A DNA stretch of 34,477 nucleotides, taken from assembly GCA_022360155.1 (NCBI GenBank), contig JAKSDJ010000034.1, positions 1 to 34,477 on the forward strand. The letters are read 5' to 3'. The notes below the pieces were generated by a model that did no database searches, was not told where the DNA came from, and was given only the letters and a program-made list of their open reading frames with translations. Origin of the DNA: Chloroflexales bacterium (lineage in GTDB: Bacteria > Chloroflexota > Chloroflexia > Chloroflexales > Chloroflexaceae). The position numbers were made by a program, and so were the translations under genes. This document shows positions 24,980 to 31,798 of this stretch, in pieces (within the stretch, counting starts at the first letter, position 1; every line of letters begins with the position of its first letter).

Positions 24980-25065
24980 AGACGTTGTCACTCTGAGCGC
25001 AGCGCAGTTGGCACAAGCCGACGCTCGGCAGAGACCATACGCTGCGCTCAGAGTGACAAACGTCT
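24980..25065. repeat. Long inverted repeat in the gcvH-gcvPA spacer
   Basis: The spacer 24760-25089 has no gene but holds this element. Nineteen-bp perfect arms (24986-25004 and 25040-25058, core CACTCTGAGCGCAGCG) extend to about 25 bp with one bulged base (AGACGT on both ends). The 35-nt middle contains a smaller hairpin GCCGA-CGC-TCGGC. The 13-mer TCTGAGCGCAGCG also occurs at 23378-23390 beside gcvPA's other end. On the minus strand no T-run follows. It looks like a repetitive palindromic element (REP or MITE-like) that would fold in the gcv transcript and could protect or block RNA downstream of gcvH. Confidence 0.65.
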
Positions 25066-25089
25066 TTGGCGTGGCGAGGCTCGCGTGTC

Positions 25090-25479
25090 CTAGTGCTGCG
25101 CTTCTTCGACCAGCTTTTCGTAGGCTACAGCATCGAACAGTTCGCTCTCGGCGCCGGATGGCTTCAGGCGTAACATCCAGCCTTCGCCATAGGGGTCGGT
25201 ATTGATCGGGGCTTGATCGTTTTCTAAAGCGGTGTTGACCGCCATGACCTCACCGCTTACCGGCGCATAGAGGTCGGAGGATGCTTTGACCGACTCGATC
25301 ACCCCAAAGACTTCGCCGGCATTGAAGGTCGTGCCGACGCTGGGCAGTTCGATATAGACCACGTCGCCAAGCGAGTCTTGGGCATAATCGGTGATGCCGA
25401 TAACGATCTCATTCCCTTCAGTGCGTACCCATTCGTGTGTTTTGGCATAGCGCAAGTCGGGCGGGATATTGAAACTCAT
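25090..25479 (-). CDS. gcvH: Glycine cleavage system H protein
   Basis: This 129-residue lipoyl carrier shuttles the aminomethyl group from the P protein to the T protein. It has the family start TKHEWV-like block YAKTHEWVRTEGNEIVIGI and the lipoylation hairpin GVIESVKASSDLYAP with Lys65 as the modified residue. The C-terminal GEGWMLRLKPS is also typical. AGGAG lies 4-5 nt before the ATG. It follows gcvT by 121 bp on the same strand. Confidence 0.97.
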   Translation of the reverse strand: MSFNIPPDLRYAKTHEWVRTEGNEIVIGITDYAQDSLGDVVYIELPSVGTTFNAGEVFGVIESVKASSDLYAPVSGEVMAVNTALENDQAPINTDPYGEGWMLRLKPSGAESELFDAVAYEKLVEEAQH

Positions 25480-25600
25480 CAGTCTCCTCTTTTGTACTTC
25501 AAGGCGCCAATACGATGATTGTTAGATGTCCATGTGGTTATGCCGCATCTTGATACAAGAAAATGTTTCTTCAGCGTTGAGCTGTCGGTTCTGGGCAGAT

Positions 25601-26707
25601 CTATTTCTTATAGCGCGCCTTGTAAAAAGGCATTTTTATGGCGCGCGCGCGCACTGGCTTGCCACGAATGATGACATCGAATTCACTGCCCGGCTTGCTC
25701 AACTCCATGGACACATATCCCATGCCAAGCGGTTTGCCCAGGGTTGGCGCCGGCATGCCAGTGGTTACATAGCCAATTGGCTCGCCTTCTGTGCTATGGA
25801 TCGGGTAATCGCCACGGGCGATGCCTTTGCCGACCATCTCAAACCCAGTGAGTCGCCGGTTAGGGCCTGCCGTCTTGATCTGTTGTAGCGCTTCTCGCCC
25901 TACAAAATCGCCCTTGTCCAATTTGACCACCCAGCCGAGGCGGGCTTCATACGGATTGATATTATCCGCAATCTCGTGGCCATAAAGCGCCAGGCACGGC
26001 TCAAAGCGCAAGCTGTCGCGAGCGCCCAAGCCGCACGGCTTGACCCCGCCCGGTTCGCCGAGCGCGAGCAGCGCTTCCCAGATGCGTGGAGCGTGTGCAG
26101 CGTCGAAGAACAACTCGAATCCATCTTCGCCGGTATAGCCGGTACGCGCGATCAAACCCTCAACGCCGAAGAGGCGATAGAGGGCGACGCCGTGGAACGG
26201 CAGATAAGCCAGATCATCGGCCTGGACATCCTCGGCCATGTCGAGCAGACTCTCGGCTGTCGGCCCTTGGAGCGCCAGCATTGCCCAGTGATCAGAGCGA
26301 TTGTCAAGGCTGACGTTAAACCCGCCGGTGTGGCGTTGCATCCAATCCCAGTCTTTGCTGCGGTTGGAGGCGTTGACCACGACCAGGTACTCGTTGGGGA
26401 GGTGATAGATGAAGATATCGTCGATGATCCCGCCATCGGGATGACAGAGCAACCCGTAACTCGACTGGCCAACCTCGATGCTGGCGACATCGCAGGTGAC
26501 GACGTGCTGGAGGAACGCAGCGGCATCGGGTCCGCTCACCATAAAACGACCCATGTGGCTGATGTCAAAGAGGCCGGCGGCGTTGCGAACCGCGTTGTGT
26601 TCTTCGACGATGCTTGTATATTGGACGGGCATCTCCCATCCGCCGAACTCGACCATACGGGCGCCATGCGCGATGTGACATTCATAGAATGCAGTGCGTT
26701 TGAGCAT
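25601..26707 (-). CDS. gcvT: Aminomethyltransferase (glycine cleavage T protein)
   Basis: This 368-residue protein transfers the methylene group from aminomethyl-GcvH to tetrahydrofolate and releases ammonia. It shows the family opening HGARMVEFGGWEMPVQY, FDISHMGRF, YTGEDGFELF, and the late folate-site block LGARDSLRFEPCLALYGHE. The start at 26707 is set by GGGAG 9 nt upstream and by the family's usual N-terminus; an in-frame start 231 nt earlier would run into the upstream gene. It is the first gcv gene, 103 bp after the CpXC protein gene. No glycine riboswitch is visible ahead of it. Confidence 0.96.
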   Translation of the reverse strand: MLKRTAFYECHIAHGARMVEFGGWEMPVQYTSIVEEHNAVRNAAGLFDISHMGRFMVSGPDAAAFLQHVVTCDVASIEVGQSSYGLLCHPDGGIIDDIFIYHLPNEYLVVVNASNRSKDWDWMQRHTGGFNVSLDNRSDHWAMLALQGPTAESLLDMAEDVQADDLAYLPFHGVALYRLFGVEGLIARTGYTGEDGFELFFDAAHAPRIWEALLALGEPGGVKPCGLGARDSLRFEPCLALYGHEIADNINPYEARLGWVVKLDKGDFVGREALQQIKTAGPNRRLTGFEMVGKGIARGDYPIHSTEGEPIGYVTTGMPAPTLGKPLGMGYVSMELSKPGSEFDVIIRGKPVRARAIKMPFYKARYKK

Positions 26708-26810
26708 ACCTAATTCTCCCAAGTACCAGTGAGAAATGATAAACGACGAGTACGACATGGGTGCAAGCTGTGGCGCAACGCACGCATCACTCGTGACTCG
26801 CCGCTCATCA

Positions 26811-28118
26811 CTACTCTTCCAATCCTTCGCGCACCTTGCGTAACATCGCTCGGCACTCGACGGCATAGGCCGCCAGTTCTTCGTCGCCGCTGGCGCGGGC
26901 ATCTGAAGCAAAGCGCCAGAGCGCTTCCTGGGCGGCATCGGTCAACAAGACAGGATACTCGTCGAGCGCCTGGGCCATCGCTTCTTCGTCTCCGGCGGTT
27001 AGCAACGCCGCGATGGCGGTTGCGATCTGAGGGTCAAGTGCGCCCCCTGCCATCGCGGCGCTGTCCGCCTGCATCTGGCCCTGCCCGGTAACTTCTGCAA
27101 GCAGCTCTCGCCGTTCATGCAGAAGTTGGGCTAAATTCTCGTTCCCCTCGTCGAGGGCCGTATCCAGCCGGTACGACAGATAATCGCCGACCCAGGGTTC
27201 CAATAACACCGGATAGTCCTGTGCCGTCCGCAGCAGCGTGTCGCTTGTATCGACCCGGAGCAACGCTTGATAGGCCGGGTCTGGCAGGACTGATGCAGCG
27301 GCGCTCATTTCCGCAGATCCGTGCGGCGGTGATGCTGTTTCAGCTTCCAGCGTCAAGTCGGCGTCTCCTTCGGCGCGGATATTGGCGAGGAGTTGGCGTG
27401 CATGGTGCAGACTTGCTGCAATGTCGTAGGCGCGTTGTTCGAAGGCCACGTCACTCAATTGTGCTAGAGCGCTGTCTGTTTCCCTGGCTAGTAGAATGGG
27501 ATGCTCCGCAAGGACAGCTTGAAGCGATGCGGGCTCATCGGCGCCGATCAGCGCTTGGATCGCAACCAGCAGCGGTGACGACTCGGCGGTTTCCGCAGGC
27601 GGCGTATGGCTTGCCTCGACTTTCGCATCAGCTTCCGCGAGCGGCGTATGGCTTGCCTCAGCTTCGGTGGCGGTTTCCGCAGGCGGCGATGTCGGTCCAG
27701 ACGTGTTTATCTGACTGCTGCGCAGTCGTTGCGCTTTACGCAGAATATGCGCAATCCCGCCAACGTCCTGGGCGATCTGCACATCGCTAAGATAAACGCG
27801 GCGCTCTTCGATCGGGATACTGCCGACGAGGAGGCTATGTAGTTCGCGGACCTGCTCACGCCACTCGTGTTCGGCAGCGCCAGGCGAGGCGGCGAAGATT
27901 ACTTGCCGAGCCGCCCGGTCGTGGAATAGCAGCGGCGCGCCAGCCGGGCCGGTACTGCCGCAGTTCGCGCAGGTCACGCGATTCAGCGTACCGTCGTAGA
28001 TCGCCTGGAGCTGTTCGGGATGCTCCTGCGCATCAAGGACCAGCCACACATCGGCATCAAAATCGGAGCCGCAGTCTGGGCAAGTAAGTTGGGCCGGTTC
28101 GCTATAGGAAATAGCCAT
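26811..28118 (-). CDS. CpXC zinc-ribbon protein with three C-terminal repeats
   Basis: This 435-residue protein begins with a CpXC domain: CPDC at 13-16 and CANC at 50-53 form a probable zinc ribbon, followed by a beta-rich part (PLLFHDRAARQVIFAASP). A low-complexity linker (about 135-180) repeats EASHTPPAE-like words. The rest holds three related blocks of about 60 residues. Each runs LL-x-x-x-E-x-x-L-x-x-x-L-x-E-x-P-V/I-LL, then two helices and LLxxV/I, for example AMAQALDEYPVLLTDAAQEA. Such helical repeats are common in Chloroflexota proteins and suggest protein binding. Function is unknown. It could share a transcript with gcvT, but the 103-bp gap holds a word-repeat stretch and no obvious functional link. 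Confidence 0.85.
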   Translation of the reverse strand: MAISYSEPAQLTCPDCGSDFDADVWLVLDAQEHPEQLQAIYDGTLNRVTCANCGSTGPAGAPLLFHDRAARQVIFAASPGAAEHEWREQVRELHSLLVGSIPIEERRVYLSDVQIAQDVGGIAHILRKAQRLRSSQINTSGPTSPPAETATEAEASHTPLAEADAKVEASHTPPAETAESSPLLVAIQALIGADEPASLQAVLAEHPILLARETDSALAQLSDVAFEQRAYDIAASLHHARQLLANIRAEGDADLTLEAETASPPHGSAEMSAAASVLPDPAYQALLRVDTSDTLLRTAQDYPVLLEPWVGDYLSYRLDTALDEGNENLAQLLHERRELLAEVTGQGQMQADSAAMAGGALDPQIATAIAALLTAGDEEAMAQALDEYPVLLTDAAQEALWRFASDARASGDEELAAYAVECRAMLRKVREGLEE

Positions 28119-28327
28119 AAACCATTACGGTTCTCAGATCGGTCGCAGATAAACCTGCACCTTTGGTATATATCTTGAAACAGCGTACTCTGTATTGTAC
28201 CACGAAGGAGTTATGCTATTGGCAGGCCACATCCCTATGTGTATTTCCGCACAATGACGGGGTAAAAGGGGTTTATACGCGAGGCTGTCATTGCGTTCCA
28301 ATGCTAGTATGCCGAACCCGACAGGTT

Positions 28328-30472
28328 TTATTCCACCTCGATCTCATAGATCTGCCGAATTTCTTCGGCGCCGCCCGTCAACTCCAACTCCAGGGCATAG
28401 CGGCCAGGCTGTGTCGGGGTAAGGCGTAAGCGATCCACTTCTTTGGTGAAACAATCGGCCTCGAGGTCGAAGGTATGATCGAGTCGGGCGATGAGCGAGC
28501 CGTCTGGAGCGCGTAAGCGGGCTAGCAGTTGCAGATCGTCGACTGCGTGTTGTGCGTCGTTGCTCGCGTAGAGCGGCAGTTCGATGGGTTCGGCGATGCG
28601 GTAGACACGCGGTTCGAAGAGGGTGAAGACATACTGCGGGCTAAAGGCCATGCGCAACGCATAGTATGAGCGTTTGGGTACGCGCCAATAATCCACCAAG
28701 CTCCAAAGGATGGCCGGGTAGGGATCGAGAAACAGGAAGGGCACAATACCGCCGGTGGGACGATACTTGTGATAGCGCAGTCGGTCGACGTAGAAACGGT
28801 TGATAAAAATTTGATAGTCCTGCGACATATCGATCAGATCGGCGAGCGATGTCGCCTTGCGCCAAGCTATCCATTTACCCATAATATCGCCTTGGAAGCC
28901 GTGGCGTTCGACAAGATGCTTGAAGTCAATCTGCTCGATCTCCGCCGGCATGAATTTATGGCAGCTTTCGAGGTTCGGAAAACTCTGCGCGCCAAACTCG
29001 GTGATGAAGCGCAGGTTGCCGGTAAAGCGTTTCCGCATTACTTCCGCATCGCGAAGCGTACCATAGGCGTCATACCACCCGAAGTAGGCGTGAGCATCGG
29101 TGCCAGTGCGCAGCTTGGGAATTTCGAACTCGCCCGAAGAGCGCACAACCGGGCGGCGGGGATCTTCGCGCTGAGCGACATGCGCGAGTTGCGTATCCAT
29201 CACGTCGCGGTTCCAGCTAAACCCGAAAGTTGTGTTGTAGGTCCGCAGGCGGGTGGCAATGGTTTCATCCGCCGTATCGGTGACAAAGATGGCCTCATTA
29301 TGCATACACCAGATAACCACGCTCGGATGGTTGTAGAGTGTCTGCACCATCGCCTTAGCCTGGCGTCTGGCCTCGAACAAGACCGTCGTGCGATAGAGCC
29401 ATTGGAGGGGCATATCTTGCCACAACAGCACCCCATTAGCGTCGGCGGCGTCATAGAAGGCCGGGTGATCGACATGGGCGTGGATGCGCAGCAGGTTCAT
29501 GTGGCAATCGCGGACCAAGCGGAAATCATGCTCGCAACGCTCTGGGGTCATCGTCGCGATCCGCATGTCGCCGGGCGGATAGTTGTTGCCCTTGACTAGG
29601 AAGCGTACGCCATTCAGATGGGGAATCCAGTTGCGCAACTCGAAGCGACGCACTCCGTAGGCAAAGCTGGCGCTGTCGCTGACTACGCCTTCATACAAGA
29701 TATCGAGCGTCATAGTGTAGAGATCGGGGTCGCCCAGGTCGTGCGTCCACCAGAGGCGCGGAGCATGCAGCTTGAGCAGGCCACTAATCGTTTGTTGGCC
29801 GCTCCGCAGCATCCGGCGTTGCTCGAAGGTCTGGACTGGGCCGGCAAAGGTGCGCGGCGCAATCGTCCAACGTAGCACAACCGGGCCGGAGGCGCTGCTC
29901 GCAAGATCGGCGTAGTAACGCAGTTGTGCGAAGCGGTTGTCGAAGGTTTCGGTGTGGCAACGTGCGGCTTGTAGGCGGATTGGACCGCTGCGGTGCAGTT
30001 CGACCGGCAGCCAGAGCCCGCCGGGATTTGACAGTGGGTCGAGGCAGTCCCAGTGTGAGAAAATGCCGGTGATCATGCGTTTGCCGAATTTGTCGTGCTC
30101 ATCGGGGCACTCGACTTCGATCAGCAGTGTGTTGTCGGCCTGTACCCAGTCGGTGATCTCGTGTTCGTAGGGGATAAAGTAGCCCTCGTGCCGCCCCAAA
30201 TCTATTCCATTCAGGTAGGGTTGCGACCAATAAAAGGCGCCGTTGACTCGCAGCCAGGTTCGGGTGTAGGGTTGCGCTGTATTGCGATCATCAAGCGTAA
30301 AGCGGCAACGATAGACCACTTTGCCGGCGTGGTGTTCTAATGCTGGAATCTGTTGCCAGTGGCCCGGCACGGTTGCGGGAATCCAGCCAGCGTCATCGCG
30401 CGGGTAGATCCCATGCTGAAATTCATCGAGCGCTTTGATCGACCAGTTGTCAGAAAGAGTTATTGGATGCAT
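28328..30472 (-). CDS. Glycoside hydrolase family 2 protein
   Basis: This 714-residue enzyme has the GH2 architecture: a jelly-roll sugar-binding domain (about 1-165, with YLNGIDLGRHEGYF), an immunoglobulin-like domain (about 170-285), a TIM barrel (about 290-610) and a short C-terminal domain. The acid/base Glu393 is in VIWCMHNEA and the nucleophile Glu492 in FITEFGAQSFP. GNNYPPGDM and LLRIHAHVDHPAFYDAADANG are typical of beta-mannosidase-like members, so a retaining beta-mannosidase or relative is most likely; exact sugar is unknown. No signal peptide is present, so it should act in the cytoplasm. It follows a glycosyltransferase gene by 34 bp, suggesting an operon. No good ribosome site is seen. 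Confidence 0.9.
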   Translation of the reverse strand: MHPITLSDNWSIKALDEFQHGIYPRDDAGWIPATVPGHWQQIPALEHHAGKVVYRCRFTLDDRNTAQPYTRTWLRVNGAFYWSQPYLNGIDLGRHEGYFIPYEHEITDWVQADNTLLIEVECPDEHDKFGKRMITGIFSHWDCLDPLSNPGGLWLPVELHRSGPIRLQAARCHTETFDNRFAQLRYYADLASSASGPVVLRWTIAPRTFAGPVQTFEQRRMLRSGQQTISGLLKLHAPRLWWTHDLGDPDLYTMTLDILYEGVVSDSASFAYGVRRFELRNWIPHLNGVRFLVKGNNYPPGDMRIATMTPERCEHDFRLVRDCHMNLLRIHAHVDHPAFYDAADANGVLLWQDMPLQWLYRTTVLFEARRQAKAMVQTLYNHPSVVIWCMHNEAIFVTDTADETIATRLRTYNTTFGFSWNRDVMDTQLAHVAQREDPRRPVVRSSGEFEIPKLRTGTDAHAYFGWYDAYGTLRDAEVMRKRFTGNLRFITEFGAQSFPNLESCHKFMPAEIEQIDFKHLVERHGFQGDIMGKWIAWRKATSLADLIDMSQDYQIFINRFYVDRLRYHKYRPTGGIVPFLFLDPYPAILWSLVDYWRVPKRSYYALRMAFSPQYVFTLFEPRVYRIAEPIELPLYASNDAQHAVDDLQLLARLRAPDGSLIARLDHTFDLEADCFTKEVDRLRLTPTQPGRYALELELTGGAEEIRQIYEIEVE

Positions 30473-30506
30473 GTTGCAAGGTTTGGGGGCTCAAGAGTGA
30501 ACATTG

Positions 30507-31511
30507 TTAGTCTTTCAATCCACTGCGCAACACAGCAGCATAAACGCCAATGCGTCGCCTTCGTAGCGAGCGGCGATGGCCCAGCAGCAACTTGGCGCCC
30601 TCGCTGCCCAATTCCCAGATGTAGCAGAGCAGCACAAATAGGCGCAACGCCAGTGCAAAAAAGGGACCGTACCACAGATAGGCTAGGCGCAACTTGCTGC
30701 GTTGAAAGTTGAGATGCCGGTTGGCTAAAACTTGTTCGCTGCTTTTGCCCTCGTGGTGAATAATGACCGCATCGGGCAGATAGACAATCGCTGAAGGTTC
30801 GTTACACCTGCTCCCTTTTTCTGGCTGTTGCAAGCGATACTGCCACTCCAACTCCTCGCTGTACATGAAAAACTGCTCGTCGAGCAGCCCTGCCTGCGCA
30901 ATCGCCGCACCGCGAACCAATATTGCCGCACCTACGAGCCAGTCGACTGCTTGGGTCTGGGTGTCGCTCTGATCGGCGCAGTGGTAGCGGCGTGCCCAAG
31001 GATTGGCGGGCCAGAAGCGTTCCAACGGCGTGCTCTCCCAGAAGAAGGTCAACCGAGCGGGGAAGCGCCGCCGTGACGACTGAATGCTCCCGTCGGGGTA
31101 GCGCAACTGTGGTCCAACCGCAACGAGTTTTGGGTGCGCCGTGAGATAGTCGAGCAGCCGGGGCAATGCTGCGCCGGCTGGTTCCGTATCTGGATTGAGC
31201 AACAGCACGAACTGGGGTAATCCATTAGTGCTAGACGCACAAGCGTGCTGTTGTGCGCCGAAGCCCAAGGTGCGGAGGGCGAGGTTGTTGCCGCCGGCAA
31301 AGCCAAGGTTATGTCCCGGCTCCAATAGCTTTACTCTGGGAAACTCGGCGCGAAGCATGTCTGGCGTGCCATCGCTGCTGGCGTTGTCCACAACGATAAT
31401 GGCATGGGCGATGCCGCTATCGGCTAGTGAGGCTTCAGTAGCACGCAGACAACGCTGAAGTAGGTCACGTATATTCCAGGAAACAATAATGATGGCGAGG
31501 GTTGGCATCAT
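30507..31511 (-). CDS. Family 2 glycosyltransferase
   Basis: This 334-residue GT-A enzyme transfers a sugar from a nucleotide donor. It opens with LAIIIVSWNIRDLLQRCL, then IIVVDNASSDGTPDML (Asp42), the rhamnosyltransferase-like GHNLGFAGGNNLAL, and LLLNPDTEP with Asp108 as the DxD-like metal site. GAAILVRGAAIAQAGLLDEQFFMYSEELEW holds the acceptor-side acidic residues. A hydrophobic segment near 275-297 (FFALALRLFVLLCYIW) suggests membrane attachment. Two adjacent ATGs are possible starts, and the start region is duplicated (see the 13-bp repeat). It is 34 bp before the GH2 gene and is likely used for envelope or exopolysaccharide glycans. Confidence 0.92.
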   Translation of the reverse strand: MMPTLAIIIVSWNIRDLLQRCLRATEASLADSGIAHAIIVVDNASSDGTPDMLRAEFPRVKLLEPGHNLGFAGGNNLALRTLGFGAQQHACASSTNGLPQFVLLLNPDTEPAGAALPRLLDYLTAHPKLVAVGPQLRYPDGSIQSSRRRFPARLTFFWESTPLERFWPANPWARRYHCADQSDTQTQAVDWLVGAAILVRGAAIAQAGLLDEQFFMYSEELEWQYRLQQPEKGSRCNEPSAIVYLPDAVIIHHEGKSSEQVLANRHLNFQRSKLRLAYLWYGPFFALALRLFVLLCYIWELGSEGAKLLLGHRRSLRRRRIGVYAAVLRSGLKD

Positions 31512-31524
31512 GGGTTGGCATCAT
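31499..31524 (-). repeat. 13-bp tandem duplication across a start codon
   Basis: The word GGGTTGGCATCAT occurs twice back to back (31499-31511 and 31512-31524). Read on the minus strand it is ATGATGCCAACCC, so the first codons of the glycosyltransferase are duplicated out of frame just upstream. The identical copies imply a recent event. The true start lacks a ribosome site, and the duplication may have displaced it. Confidence 0.8.
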
Positions 31525-31580
31525 GATGATGCGACGTGTAGCCGCCGCGCTGCTTGTTTACAATTCATAGCGTAGAGTGG

Positions 31581-31611
31581 ATTATACCATCTCGTTCGCG
31601 AATGTGTGCAA
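31581..31611 (-). promoter_or_regulatory. Possible promoter of the glycosyltransferase-GH2 pair
   Basis: On the minus strand a perfect -10 box TATAAT (31581-31586) has TTGCAC (31606-31611) 19 nt upstream, slightly long spacing. Transcription would begin near 31574, giving a leader of about 60 nt. It lies in the 287-bp spacer between divergent genes. For the plus-strand gene only a TATAAA (31728-31733) without a good -35 box is visible. Confidence 0.45.
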
Positions 31612-31798
31612 TCGTATGTTGTAATTCTGCAGCGGGGTAGTTGCGCCATTGTGGAGTTAGTACCAATGGTCTATTCTCGTATACTTTTTCTTCTACTACC
31701 CTATATTTTGCCATGTTGTGTTCACACTATAAAGCAACTCAGATGTCGTATTTGTCTCCTCAATGCGCTATACGTTTCTGACCACAAGGAGGAAGTGC

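Noticed and set aside
26708-26810. Glycine riboswitch ahead of gcvT
   Set aside because: The 103-bp gap is too short for a tandem glycine aptamer and lacks its conserved core; it holds word repeats instead.
31763-31798. Upstream start for the matrixin-like lipoprotein
   Set aside because: The ATG at 31799 has a perfect AAGGAGG site, while the earlier in-frame ATG at 31763 has none and lengthens an already long n-region.
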